A DNA stretch of 60,958 nucleotides from a virus, in IMG/VR virus record IMGVR_UViG_3300045996_002303, positions 1 to 60,958 of that record; one strand, given 5' to 3'. The notes below the pieces were generated by a model. The model was not told the DNA's origin and searched no databases. It worked only from the letters and a program-made list of their open reading frames with translations. The translations under genes and the position numbers were made by a program. Of the stretch, positions 40,621 to 49,058 are shown in pieces; positions within the stretch are counted from its first letter, which is position 1, and each line of letters begins with the position of its first letter.

Positions 40621-40833
40621 ATGTCAAAACTCATTACAACGAAGATTTCAGGCTCTGGCACTCGGTCGATATATACTGATAACGCAGACGTTGACTTTTT
40701 CGAATCTGTCAAAACCGCTGCCGAAGAACTTCAAAAAACTAATCTTCATTACGCAGAGGTTTGCTTATTCGACGACGAAAACGACGAGTACGACAAAGCG
40801 GTAAAGAAGGTTGAACTAATGCGGCATAAGTAA
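40621..40833 (+). CDS. Small acidic protein
   Basis: A 70-residue acidic protein (KTAAEELQKTNLHYAEVCLF, DDENDEYDKAVKKVELM). Two short hairpins lie upstream. An acidic small phage protein could act as a DNA mimic, but nothing specific shows this. Confidence 0.5.
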   Translation: MSKLITTKISGSGTRSIYTDNADVDFFESVKTAAEELQKTNLHYAEVCLFDDENDEYDKAVKKVELMRHK

Positions 40834-40872
40834 CAAATTTCAATTAAACAACCGGCGGGGAGGCCGGGAGTG

Positions 40873-41085
40873 ATGAATACCAAAATTACCCACGAACGCT
40901 GTGAGCGCTGCGGAGAAGTGCTTAATCAGAAAAATATTAAATGGTTTGAGCATTCAAATACGGATGGCAATTATTACAATGCGAGCCATTTGCCTAGTGG
41001 GCATATATCGCAGGGTTTATTCCCATTTGGGACAGCTTGCGCAACAAGGCAGTTGAATGAAACAATTGGAAAACTAAAAGCATAA
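40873..41085 (+). CDS. Small Cys-rich protein
   Basis: A 70-residue protein with ERCERCGEVLNQKNIKWFEH and a later GTACATRQLN, four cysteines in a zinc-ribbon-like layout. ATG at 40873 (a GTG at 40870 is an alternative). Hairpin CCGGC/GCCGG ends 5 bases upstream. Confidence 0.5.
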   Translation: MNTKITHERCERCGEVLNQKNIKWFEHSNTDGNYYNASHLPSGHISQGLFPFGTACATRQLNETIGKLKA

Positions 41086-41117
41086 AACCGCCCGCCGCTA
41101 CGGTAACGGCGAAGGAG

Positions 41118-41360
41118 ATGAGGGAATATTCGGATAGAGAAAAGTGGTTTATCGAACGCATCGGCAAAGTGGTTTACCGAAACGCAACATCATGTAGATG
41201 CGATATATGTAAGAACGTAACGGTTAACGGGCTTATTATCGCCGACCACAATCACGCATTGTATTTATCTGAAATAGAAGCCGAGTATAATTTGGATAGC
41301 CATCCACTGAGGTATTGCGATACGAAAGAGGAGGTAACCGAATTTATTAACCAATTATGA
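41118..41360 (+). CDS. Small Cys/His protein
   Basis: An 80-residue protein with SCRCDICKNVTVNGLIIADH and HNHALYLS, a CxCxxC plus His metal-binding pattern. It overlaps the next gene by 4 bases. The function is unknown. Confidence 0.55.
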   Translation: MREYSDREKWFIERIGKVVYRNATSCRCDICKNVTVNGLIIADHNHALYLSEIEAEYNLDSHPLRYCDTKEEVTEFINQL

Positions 41361-41596
41361 AACGACTCACGATTGCCATACTTGCATTTGTTATATCTTC
41401 TTGCGGCACCACAAGAATAAGACCCGATACCGAAGCAGGTAAAAAGCTCTGGCGGCTGGATACATGTATAGTTGATATCGATACGCCAATTTGCTTATAC
41501 CAACAAGGTAAAGACAGTTATGTATACCGAAAGGACACCTGCTATTATCACAACAAGAACGGGTTTACAGCGATCTTTGTAAGAATAAAAAATTAA
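41357..41596 (+). CDS. Small lipoprotein
   Basis: A 79-residue protein with a lipoprotein signal (AILAFVISSCGTT, lipobox SSC at residue 16). The mature part is short and basic/Tyr-rich. It follows a Cys/His protein gene with ATGA-type overlap. It may act at the cell envelope in lysogens. Confidence 0.65.
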   Translation: MKRLTIAILAFVISSCGTTRIRPDTEAGKKLWRLDTCIVDIDTPICLYQQGKDSYVYRKDTCYYHNKNGFTAIFVRIKN

Positions 41597-41663
41597 CCAC
41601 GCCGGATAGCAATTCCGGTTTCCCGTAAATCCACCCCGCCATCATCCACTACCTTAGCATTCT

Positions 41664-41888
41664 ATGGGCAAAAAATTATCATCAATGACCTGGGACGACG
41701 TTCAAAAAGAAATGAGCGTAGCGGGTAGTCCTGAGAAGATAACGCAGTTGGGGCGGGATATTGAGGTGCTGATAAGCGCTAACCTCGATGCAACCAACCG
41801 GGCTGAGTTTACTAATATCGAGTTCATGCTGAAGCGGTTGACGGCAGAGGTGAGATTGTGGGGGAAGATGTATGATAGTTCACATTAA
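41664..41888 (+). CDS. Small hypothetical protein
   Basis: A 74-residue mainly helical protein (LSSMTWDDVQKEMSVAGSPE, RDIEVLISANLDATNRAEFT). No family recognised. It is separated from the lipoprotein gene by 67 bases holding a weak CCGG hairpin. Confidence 0.5.
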   Translation: MGKKLSSMTWDDVQKEMSVAGSPEKITQLGRDIEVLISANLDATNRAEFTNIEFMLKRLTAEVRLWGKMYDSSH

Positions 41889-41914
41889 AAAAACACGCCG
41901 GTGGGCGAAAGAGT

Positions 41915-42349
41915 ATGACAGTCGCAGAACAAAAAGTACATGACATAATTAAAGACGGCCAATCAGGTAAGTATAAAGGGTTTGTTCGATCGTATACGGG
42001 CCGCATAACCCAAATGGTTAAACTTAAGAACCCGCTTGATGGGCATCTTATTGTAACAGACATTGATCGAATACTCGAAATAATCGACCCCGAACTGAAG
42101 GGAGAAATAGACTGGCTGAAACGATTGCAATTAGCTGTCAAGGAGTGGTGCAATGAAAAGGTTATTACGAACCGGTTGCTGGGGATCAAGAACGATAACG
42201 AGTATGATATGTCCGTATTTGAAGATGTTGTCAGAGAAAAGTTTTTCTATCAGTTGAAAGAGAAGCCGAAGCCCGGCGCTGTAGTTGAAACGGACTTTCA
42301 AACAATGGTCGAGCTTGTTGAAATGGGAGCCCGCCGGTTCCGACATTAA
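41915..42349 (+). CDS. Helical hypothetical protein
   Basis: A 144-residue protein (EQKVHDIIKDGQSGKYKGFV, GEIDWLKRLQLAVKEWCNEK, FEDVVREKFFYQLKEKPKPG). Last gene of the plus-strand array; it ends 7 bases before the late terminator on the other strand. No family recognised. Confidence 0.5.
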   Translation: MTVAEQKVHDIIKDGQSGKYKGFVRSYTGRITQMVKLKNPLDGHLIVTDIDRILEIIDPELKGEIDWLKRLQLAVKEWCNEKVITNRLLGIKNDNEYDMSVFEDVVREKFFYQLKEKPKPGAVVETDFQTMVELVEMGARRFRH

Positions 42350-42356
42350 CAATAAA

Positions 42357-42376
42357 GCCCCGACTTTCGCCGGGGC
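42357..42376 (-). terminator. Terminator of the late operon
   Basis: Read on the minus strand, GCCCCGGC GAAA GTCGGGGC forms an 8-bp stem (one G-U) with a GNRA tetraloop followed by TTTATTGTT. It lies between the lysozyme gene and the convergent plus-strand array, so it stops late transcription; the reverse direction is also plausible. Confidence 0.8.
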
Positions 42377-42441
42377 ACCCAGTCCGCTACTGCGGGTTAA
42401 AAAAAATATTAGAGGTTATTAGAGATTTATTAGAGGAAATA

Positions 42442-43002
42442 TTAGAGCCCCACCCTACTCAACCAGCTCGTCAAAAATATCTCCTGACTTGGATTCGCCT
42501 CACAAATTCCAATGTACTTTGCGCCCTGCAGCGCGTTCAATAGTTTATACACCTGCTCCTGCCGGGGATGGCCATTCAGTGTGGTAATCGTTACAGGCCC
42601 AATGTTGCCATCAACCTGCAAGTCGGGGTAATCTTTGCCGTTTCGATTTGACACGTTTAACGAGCGCTGCAAGAACAATGCCGCTACCCCCTGCCCCATG
42701 TTGACGGACGTGTCGAATAGTTCATTGGCAATCTTCTGATTATTCACCTGATCGAGTTTCAGGTGATCCCAAAATTTGACCTTGTAAAACGATTCAACGA
42801 GATCCTGCAGGCCTGCTATGCTATGCAGGTTCGCCGGGAAGTCGCCTTGCTTCGCCTTGTCAACCAATACCCAGCCAGGCCAGTCGGGGTGCTTCTTACG
42901 TGCAATCCCTTTCCAGGTTTCGCCGCCGGTGTCGTTGACGTGGTTTGCATACCCGCCTTCATGGGCCATTGTTATTTTGTAAGCCGTTTTGAAGTCTGCC
43001 AT
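42442..43002 (-). CDS. Endolysin, GH108 lysozyme with peptidoglycan-binding domain
   Basis: A 186-residue N-acetylmuramidase. The family motif HEGGYANHVNDTGGETWKGI (E15, D24) starts the GH108 domain, and a PG_binding_3-type C-terminal region follows (FDTSVNMGQGVAALFLQRSL, VDGNIGPVTITTLN). It lyses the host at the end of infection. No signal peptide, so a holin is needed; candidates are the membrane proteins encoded just upstream. It is the last late gene. Confidence 0.9.
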   Translation of the reverse strand: MADFKTAYKITMAHEGGYANHVNDTGGETWKGIARKKHPDWPGWVLVDKAKQGDFPANLHSIAGLQDLVESFYKVKFWDHLKLDQVNNQKIANELFDTSVNMGQGVAALFLQRSLNVSNRNGKDYPDLQVDGNIGPVTITTLNGHPRQEQVYKLLNALQGAKYIGICEANPSQEIFLTSWLSRVGL

Positions 43003-43205
43003 CGCTTTTGTTTCAATTTATCTTTAAATAATTGCAAAGGGTACACATGTAGTCGGCCGAAGCCTTCAAGATCAATATACCCCAAACTCATGTCCCGCGG
43101 AGTAGCGCCGTTTTCGTCAGGCCATTTAGTATAGTCGCTCGCCTCTTCTTCAGCCGCAAAGGCGCAATACTTGCGATCAGGCAAGTAGTTGTTGGTAATG
43201 ATCAT
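42972..43205 (-). CDS. Hypothetical late protein
   Basis: A 77-residue protein (NNYLPDRKYCAFAAEEEASD, PRDMSLGYIDLEGFGRLHVY). It overlaps its neighbours on both sides (31 and 4 bases). It sits between a fibre-like gene and the lysozyme. The function is unknown. Confidence 0.5.
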   Translation of the reverse strand: MIITNNYLPDRKYCAFAAEEEASDYTKWPDENGATPRDMSLGYIDLEGFGRLHVYPLQLFKDKLKQKRWQTSKRLTK

Positions 43206-43702
43206 ACTTTCTCAATTTTAATTGCAATTGTATGCGGGGCTGAACTGGTTCCGCCAAAGTACGGAGCCAACCGGTAACACAACCGCTTTTCATGGTAATG
43301 ATCGACGAATGCCGAGCCCGCCGGTACTGTTTGCCCAACCTCCAACACCTCGAAATAGTAACAGGTCGCTAGCACTTTCAACTTCATCACGTACTCCTTG
43401 CCGATCTCGCAAAAGCCCACATGCTGAATCACCCGCCTACCATTGACATAACAATAAGCGCTTATCTCGATCTCCCTGCGTTCCGTCCAATACCGCCAGC
43501 TGAAACGTGCGGAGTTCTTATGATGATGCGGCAGGTAACCAATGCCGACGAGCTTGTTTGTGTCGAATTGATCGTCATTCTGTAGATCATACCGGCATGA
43601 TTCATCGAACTTCACCACCCATGTGAATGAAGTCTTTGCCCACCATAACCATGGTCGCCAGGGCCGAGCGCGGTGTTTACCGGATGGGATGCGGAAGATC
43701 AT
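43202..43702 (-). CDS. Conserved Bacteroidetes-phage late protein
   Basis: A 166-residue beta-rich protein with MIFRIPSGKHRARPWRPWLW, the Cys/Asp pattern FDESCRYDLQNDDQFDTNKL and NSARFSWRYWTERREIEISA. I recognise this as a protein type frequent in late regions of Bacteroidetes prophages, function unknown; an adhesion or tail accessory role is possible. Confidence 0.5.
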   Translation of the reverse strand: MIFRIPSGKHRARPWRPWLWWAKTSFTWVVKFDESCRYDLQNDDQFDTNKLVGIGYLPHHHKNSARFSWRYWTERREIEISAYCYVNGRRVIQHVGFCEIGKEYVMKLKVLATCYYFEVLEVGQTVPAGSAFVDHYHEKRLCYRLAPYFGGTSSAPHTIAIKIEKV

Positions 43703-44001
43703 GAGTTCGACAATGCGACTATGAATATTTCAACTACCAGCGCAATGCCACCCCATGCCCAAAACGGGTTAAGCTGTTGCCCTTCGCGACCTTTTCCCGT
43801 CAACGGCTTTCTCGCATTGTATGCGCCTGCAAAGATGGCTGCAGACACTAACGCGAAAACCGGCGCTAATACCCATGCCCAAAACTTGCCATGCTGGTCT
43901 ATGTAATCGAGAAACCACACGTTCCATACAATAACCGGCAGGAATAAAGTGATTAAACCGCCTATGATGCCGATAAGAAAAAACTTTAAGTCTGAGTTCA
44001 T
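43699..44001 (-). CDS. Multi-span membrane protein (holin-like)
   Basis: A 100-residue protein with three hydrophobic segments (FFLIGIIGGLITLFLPVIVW, WAWVLAPVFALVSAAIFAG, WGGIALVVEIFIVAL) and a basic loop. Size, topology and position near the lysozyme fit a holin, but other membrane proteins close by are alternatives. Confidence 0.5.
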   Translation of the reverse strand: MNSDLKFFLIGIIGGLITLFLPVIVWNVWFLDYIDQHGKFWAWVLAPVFALVSAAIFAGAYNARKPLTGKGREGQQLNPFWAWGGIALVVEIFIVALSNS

Positions 44002-44015
44002 ATAAATTGTTTTCG

Positions 44016-44468
44016 TTAACTAATAATTTTTTTTCTTCTTCCTGTTTGCTTATACTTACCATTATATAATACTTTTTCTACGGGAAGCCCCCGCTTAATT
44101 CTTGCTTTTAAGGCCGGAGCGGTTAGCCCGAGGATGTCAGCCCATGCCTGCACGCATTTAGTTTCCCCATCCTTTGTAATTAAGAAATTGCTTCGCCTGT
44201 TCCTTAGGTTCGTAGTGTAAGTAACATACCGACAGTTATTCGGACTATACCCTTTGTTATTATCTATCCTGTCTAACGTTAATCCTTTCGCCCATCCGTT
44301 ATTAATAGCCCATGTGTAAAATTTTATAAAACCATATCTCCATTCATCACATACATTAATACCCCTTGCTCCATAATTTTCATATCCCTTATAGATCGGG
44401 TTATAACACCTTTGTATCATAGAGCTGTGCACTTTGTATAAAGGGTGTTTAGAAAGACCATGATTCAT
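44016..44468 (-). CDS. HNH/AP2-type homing endonuclease
   Basis: A 150-residue endonuclease-like protein: QRCYNPIYKGYENYGARGIN, VCDEWRYGF, the signature LTLDRIDNNKGYSPNNCRYV and a C-terminal HTH (CVQAWADILGLTAPALKARI). It lies between the lysis-type membrane genes and probably invaded there. Confidence 0.75.
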   Translation of the reverse strand: MNHGLSKHPLYKVHSSMIQRCYNPIYKGYENYGARGINVCDEWRYGFIKFYTWAINNGWAKGLTLDRIDNNKGYSPNNCRYVTYTTNLRNRRSNFLITKDGETKCVQAWADILGLTAPALKARIKRGLPVEKVLYNGKYKQTGRRKKIIS

Positions 44469-44531
44469 AATAACCGATTTTAAAAAAGAATTTTCAAAGA
44501 GTATTAAATCTCATGGCGTAAAATTGCGCCG

Positions 44532-45173
44532 TCATTTCAACACCGCAGCCGCCCCGCCTACTAACCCGAGCAGCGCCGCTATTTTGGTTTTTAACTTCTC
44601 CCTTTTGATCGTCTTGCGCGCTGCAGTATAATCAGCAAACAAAGTCTTGTATGCTTCCATCAGTGCGTCATATTGCCGCTTCAGTTCATCGTATAGCTTG
44701 CGCCGGGCTTCGAGTGCGGTTATATAGTCCTCGTTCTGGCTGTCCATAATACCGGTTAAACTATCGCTATAACTTTTATATTGCTCGTATAAGAAGGCAA
44801 AACTCTGCGCCTGTTCGGCGAGGCTGTCGCACTTATGCGCGAATTCCGACGTGTCGCCTCTGCGCAGCTCCTTAACCTCTTTAGCCAGCCTGGTTGAAGT
44901 AGCTGCGTATTTGTCTGCCTGAATTTGCGTTGCCTTTTTCTCGGCCTTTAACGCAGCAATAACACTATCCTTTGCCTTCGCTGATTCAATCAGTGTCTTG
45001 ATATAAAGTAGCGTTGTCGCCTCATTCTCCTTGAATGCTTTATTCTCCGCGACCACCCGGCTATAATCGTCGTTGTGGCTGTCGGGCAGTGGCTTATCGC
45101 GTAGGAGGAAGTAGAGCAGGAGAAATACCCCTGCGGCAAAAAGTGTTATTATTAACAAATTATACTTTTTCAT
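44532..45173 (-). CDS. Spanin-like coiled-coil membrane protein
   Basis: A 213-residue protein with an N-terminal membrane anchor (LLIITLFAAGVFLLLYFLL), a long periplasmic coiled coil (VVAENKAFKENEATTLLYIK to YEQYKSYSDSLTGIM), and a short hydrophobic C-terminus (LLGLVGGAAAVL). This topology resembles an inner-membrane spanin (i-spanin), used in outer membrane disruption. No embedded outer lipoprotein is visible. Confidence 0.5.
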   Translation of the reverse strand: MKKYNLLIITLFAAGVFLLLYFLLRDKPLPDSHNDDYSRVVAENKAFKENEATTLLYIKTLIESAKAKDSVIAALKAEKKATQIQADKYAATSTRLAKEVKELRRGDTSEFAHKCDSLAEQAQSFAFLYEQYKSYSDSLTGIMDSQNEDYITALEARRKLYDELKRQYDALMEAYKTLFADYTAARKTIKREKLKTKIAALLGLVGGAAAVLK

Positions 45174-45553
45174 TCGCCGTCTTTTTTGGTCACACCATCG
45201 GCCACGTTGGTCTTGTGGTCAATGATGTTCATAATATATTTCTTTGCCGCGCTACCTTTCGACACAACTATTGATGAGCCCCATGCGCCGAAACCACAAA
45301 AGAACCATTTGGTATAATCCACTATAACCGGTTTCCAGTGGGTCAACTGGTCGAGGCCAATAACCAGAACCGCCCCGATTAACTGGGTGCCGATAATAGT
45401 ATTCCAGTCAGAACGCCAATAACGGTTCCAACTAAAGTCCTCGTTTGCCTTCGCATACAGTCCGCGGATCTCGGGTATCTTAAATAAAAACAAATCTATT
45501 GCTTGCCCGAGAATATACATCGCAACGCATTGTAGGTATAGGGATAGTGTCAT
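45170..45553 (-). CDS. Membrane protein (holin candidate)
   Basis: A 127-residue protein with segments at the N-terminus (LYLQCVAMYILGQAIDLFLF), middle (IIGTQLIGAVLVIGLDQL) and YTKWFFCGFGAWGSSIVVS. It overlaps the spanin-like gene by 4 bases. A second holin candidate besides 43699. Confidence 0.5.
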   Translation of the reverse strand: MTLSLYLQCVAMYILGQAIDLFLFKIPEIRGLYAKANEDFSWNRYWRSDWNTIIGTQLIGAVLVIGLDQLTHWKPVIVDYTKWFFCGFGAWGSSIVVSKGSAAKKYIMNIIDHKTNVADGVTKKDGE

Positions 45554-45554
45554 A

Positions 45555-45809
45555 TCAATTTCGTTTTAATGAATCATATGTGATCTCTTCCTCTGGCTTC
45601 ATAGGGACATTCTGGTATACCCGCAGCTTTTCAATTAGGCGTTGATCTGTCATAATATCAACCTTCGCCTGTAATGCCGGAACAGTTTGCATGATCTGCT
45701 TTATATCCTCTCTCATATCCTTGACAAGAAAACAAACAATAGCTATTAATGCCCTTGTCACCCATTCGAATGCCTGTGCTTTTATACTCTTTACTGCGTC
45801 CTGCTTCAT
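45555..45809 (-). CDS. Small membrane/coiled-coil protein
   Basis: An 84-residue protein with a central membrane segment (WVTRALIAIVCFLVK) and a charged helical C-terminus (MREDIKQIMQTVPALQAKVD). XhlA-like hemolysin or holin accessory is possible. It directly follows the fibre-like gene. Confidence 0.5.
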   Translation of the reverse strand: MKQDAVKSIKAQAFEWVTRALIAIVCFLVKDMREDIKQIMQTVPALQAKVDIMTDQRLIEKLRVYQNVPMKPEEEITYDSLKRN

Positions 45810-45858
45810 TCATATCTTTTGTCAGGGTTGGTTAATGTATAGGATAGGGTCAATAGTT

Positions 45859-47946
45859 TTAATACTTCAACACCACCACATTATAGTCTGCCGCCGATGA
45901 GTAGTTGGCGGAACCAGTAGATACATTGTGAACGCGTAATGTAACTGTATTGGTAGCCGACACAAATGCATCGTATACTTCACCGTTACTATATGCCGCC
46001 AGCTTGCTAACTGTAACAGGGTCACCCACTGCTGCACCGGTTACCGTGAAACTCGTCGATGTGCTGCTACCTGCGCCCACAACGCCGGGTGTCCAGTTGG
46101 TCGTTCCTTTCAATGCGCTGATAGTAGGAGTTGCCCATGACGGCACACCGGTTGCCAGCGTTAATACATCACCGTTCGATGCAGCGGCCAGCCGAACAAA
46201 GTTTCCGCTTCCGTCGCGGTAATATATATCACCGGTGGCATCGCTGCCGAGGTTGATTTTAACGCTGCCTGAAACTTCAAAGGCGGCAGTATTAGTGTTA
46301 TGCAGTGTACTCATCTGCCCGATACGGAAACCGGTTGCATCCGAGCGAAAGCCGAGATTTGTGGATGTATTGCCAGAACCAAAGAACAGAAAATTACCGG
46401 TGAAGCCTATTGGTTTCGCAGGCGTTGCGCTGCCGCTGTAATTGTTAATGGTAAATGATTCTGCAAGCGCTATAGAGGTGCCAGGCACATTGCCTGATGC
46501 GCCGCTATTGTATCGTATGATCTCGGTATATTGATTACCGCCAACGTCCTGCGCTAATATCTGTGTGGTATATGCACCATTTCCGGCACTGTTGTTTTCT
46601 ATCGTTGCTATGGCTCCGGCATTCGCGTTATTCGATACGTTAAAGTGAGAACCAGTAAAGCCAACCGAGCTTGGCCCCGCAACTACCCTGGTTGACCCTC
46701 TGAGTGTTCCGCTGTAATTTCCGTCTACGCCATACACCGTTGACCATCGACGGGATGGGTCACCTAATAAAGTAGTGTTATTGCTTTCTGATCTGAGCGT
46801 TATACCATCTTCAATACGAATTTCCGATGGCCCAATGTCCATTGTGGGTATAATCGCCGCATCGAATCCCATCAATGAAAAGGTTCTGGTACCACTTGAT
46901 ACCGTTCCGGCTAATGTCCCCGTTACGCCTACCGTGGAATCATACACTAACCCGAATCCTTTTGTCTCTGTTAAATTCCAGCTACTACCCGCACCTGTTA
47001 TAGAAGGTTGAGTGCTGAAATAAACGCGATCATCCGCCGGTGATTTAAGGTATAGCCTTGAAACAGTATGGTAGAAGTCATAGCTTCCCGCATCCCGGAT
47101 TGTATAACTACTTAACCTTTTTTGAATACCCGCTCTCGTTATATAGAACTCGTGTTTCTCTGCATCAATTGTATCGCCGACGGTTGGTATATAGGTATGC
47201 TCCCAGCTTTCGCCGATGCCCGGTTCACCTACCTGGTATTGACCGCCGCCGCTATTTATATTCCAGCCCATATGAAAAACGTTATCCCTGCGCGTTACCC
47301 CGCCGAACTTGGTAGCGCCTAAGCCAAACAGTAATGGCGGCGGATCACCAGTGCGATCCAATGGCTTCACCTCCATAAAGTAACCGCCTTTTGCATCGCC
47401 GTCGGCTGCAGTCGATACACTATCGAATACATACATACGATCAGTCACATTACCCAAATCCATCGTCTCCTGCAAAGTGCCGCCCGCGCCGGCAATTGCG
47501 TCTGCCAAATCCGAGGGCGTGACGAGTTCGGAAGTGTCGGCTTTGATTGTTATCGTATTGGCTGTTGTGGTACTGTCTATATCTACACCATACCCCGGAT
47601 TGATTCGCTTAAAATTGCCACCTGGTGTTGCAAGGAGAGCGTAACCGGTGCCGATGTTGTTGAGGGTAACGGAAGTGCCGCCTCCACCAGCCCCTGGTAT
47701 CACCAAGGTGTCAAGACCAATCACAATAGTGCTATCATTAAGAACCTTTGATCTTATGAATCTTGTTAACCCGCCACCTACGTTTGTAAGCAACCCGAGG
47801 CTATCCTTTGTCTTATTGATAACGTAAAGCTCACAAGTTCCGTTTTGCTTCATTATCTTAACCGTATCAAAACGTAAGTAGCCGGTTGTCTGGCCGGCTA
47901 CTTTCAAGGCTGCGAAAAGCAGCACAAACATTATTATCCTTTTCAT
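45859..47946 (-). CDS. Fibre-like protein with signal-peptide-like N-terminus
   Basis: A 695-residue beta-rich Gly/Ser/Thr protein. The C-terminal module (WTPGVVGAGSSTSTSFTVTG to AVGDPVTVSKL) is typical of phage tail-fibre adhesin tips, and the middle has irregular Gly-rich repeats. It begins MKRIIMFVLLFAALKVAGQ, which reads as a signal peptide, unusual for a virion protein. It could be a fibre loaded through the periplasm, or a mis-placed start. It lies between the tail tube and the lysis genes. Confidence 0.6.
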   Translation of the reverse strand: MKRIIMFVLLFAALKVAGQTTGYLRFDTVKIMKQNGTCELYVINKTKDSLGLLTNVGGGLTRFIRSKVLNDSTIVIGLDTLVIPGAGGGGTSVTLNNIGTGYALLATPGGNFKRINPGYGVDIDSTTTANTITIKADTSELVTPSDLADAIAGAGGTLQETMDLGNVTDRMYVFDSVSTAADGDAKGGYFMEVKPLDRTGDPPPLLFGLGATKFGGVTRRDNVFHMGWNINSGGGQYQVGEPGIGESWEHTYIPTVGDTIDAEKHEFYITRAGIQKRLSSYTIRDAGSYDFYHTVSRLYLKSPADDRVYFSTQPSITGAGSSWNLTETKGFGLVYDSTVGVTGTLAGTVSSGTRTFSLMGFDAAIIPTMDIGPSEIRIEDGITLRSESNNTTLLGDPSRRWSTVYGVDGNYSGTLRGSTRVVAGPSSVGFTGSHFNVSNNANAGAIATIENNSAGNGAYTTQILAQDVGGNQYTEIIRYNSGASGNVPGTSIALAESFTINNYSGSATPAKPIGFTGNFLFFGSGNTSTNLGFRSDATGFRIGQMSTLHNTNTAAFEVSGSVKINLGSDATGDIYYRDGSGNFVRLAAASNGDVLTLATGVPSWATPTISALKGTTNWTPGVVGAGSSTSTSFTVTGAAVGDPVTVSKLAAYSNGEVYDAFVSATNTVTLRVHNVSTGSANYSSAADYNVVVLKY

Positions 47947-47968
47947 ATTGTCAGGATGTCATTGTTAA

Positions 47969-48514
47969 TTATGGTGCAACTGTGAAACATTCGAAGATTC
48001 CAGCGGGTTCGTCAAAGGGACATGGCACATCCTTGTCGGCCCATTTAACGAGCACGTCCCATACAACGTCCGAGTTAAGATCTTCGGTTACTGGGTTCTT
48101 TGGAATTACTACAACAGGGTTGTTCGTGATATGTATTTGCGTTTCGGTCTTGAAAGCGTACCGGTAATTTTTACTGTTCTTTAACAGATTGTAGAACTCG
48201 CAGTTGCTTTTATAATTCGGGTCCTTGAAGTTGCTAGTGAAGTTGTAGCCAATAAAGCTTTCGCTTTGTCGACCATAACCGGCGCCAAGTACTTCAGAAC
48301 CACCATCGAACGAACCCAGCACACCTGGTATTACCAGTATATCACGGTTGTTGATACCTGTTTGCCATTCGGTTGGGTTCGAAGGGTCAGTAAATTCAAA
48401 TGAGTCTTTAATAAACGCAACATCGCCTACACGACCTTTTTCGCGAGCTTCGCATGGATCGCATATATGATCAGGGATTTCTACTTCGCAATCAGAGGGA
48501 TAATAAACTGCCAT
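47969..48514 (-). CDS. Putative major tail tube protein
   Basis: A 181-residue protein. The size, beta-rich content (NRDILVIPGVLGSFDGGSEV, YRYAFKTETQIHITNNPVVV) and position downstream of the connector genes fit a tail tube subunit. The N-terminus has CEVEIPDHICDPCEAREKGR, with three cysteines in a row of elements. No motif proves it. Confidence 0.55.
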   Translation of the reverse strand: MAVYYPSDCEVEIPDHICDPCEAREKGRVGDVAFIKDSFEFTDPSNPTEWQTGINNRDILVIPGVLGSFDGGSEVLGAGYGRQSESFIGYNFTSNFKDPNYKSNCEFYNLLKNSKNYRYAFKTETQIHITNNPVVVIPKNPVTEDLNSDVVWDVLVKWADKDVPCPFDEPAGIFECFTVAP

Positions 48515-48524
48515 AAGTTAAAAT

Positions 48525-49058
48525 TTATGGGCACTTTTTAAAGCACCCCTTTGAAAAAGTTGTTTCGATTGAATAATTTATTTTAAAGAAGAACTGATCT
48601 TCTTTCAGTTTGTAAGTGTCGCTGGATATGTATTCCTGTTTATACACTGACAGGCTGTCAAAAACAGAGTTTGTGAATGTTGCAATTACAGACTTGTAAG
48701 GAATGACCGAGAACCTTTCCGGAGTATTAGCTTGAGCAAATAACAAGAACTCGTCAGGATACATTTTAGCTTTTTGTTTGTCCAAAAAAACCACCATCGA
48801 TAACTGATAGGTGTTTACCTGATCGCCAACGCTTCTCCCTGCTCCTGTTCCTGCCTTAATTGCGCTGGTCATGGAATTAAGTCTATGATAAATTCGAACC
48901 GGGTAAACGTCATCAATGCCAACGTACCTTTCATTTATTACCGGAATGGTTACTTCATCACGTGATAATAGTTCAGCAATTCCATTGGCCTCGCTTCCTG
49001 ATGGCAACCAGGTTAAAGAGCCATTTAATTCCTTTACTATGTCACGAATTGAGTGCAT
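48525..49058 (-). CDS. Putative tail terminator / tail completion protein
   Basis: A 177-residue protein located between the gp10-like protein and the tail tube gene, the usual place of tail-terminator proteins. It has mixed alpha/beta composition (IPVINERYVGIDDVYPVRIY, NTYQLSMVVFLDKQKAKMYP). It overlaps the upstream gene by 17 bases. Confidence 0.5.
   Translation of the reverse strand: MHSIRDIVKELNGSLTWLPSGSEANGIAELLSRDEVTIPVINERYVGIDDVYPVRIYHRLNSMTSAIKAGTGAGRSVGDQVNTYQLSMVVFLDKQKAKMYPDEFLLFAQANTPERFSVIPYKSVIATFTNSVFDSLSVYKQEYISSDTYKLKEDQFFFKINYSIETTFSKGCFKKCP

Larger units (their letters stand above)
40306..41907 (+). other. Series of GC-rich hairpins before genes of the plus-strand array
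   Basis: Short perfect hairpins precede starts: GGGGC TTCG GCCCC (40306-40319) before 40341; GCCC TACG GGGC (40566-40577) and GCCC TC GGGC (40596-40605) before 40621; CCGGC/GCCGG (40852-40867) before 40873; CGCCG/CGGCG (41093-41111) before 41118; CGCC GGTG GGCG (41896-41907) before 41915. They end 5 to 21 bases before the ATG, unlike the AT-rich gaps elsewhere. Likely translational leaders or RNA processing signals. Confidence 0.55.

Noticed and set aside
14146-44468. HNH genes as a defence or restriction system
   Set aside because: The NUMOD4 arrangement, the scattered single genes and the lack of a methylase partner point to homing endonucleases.
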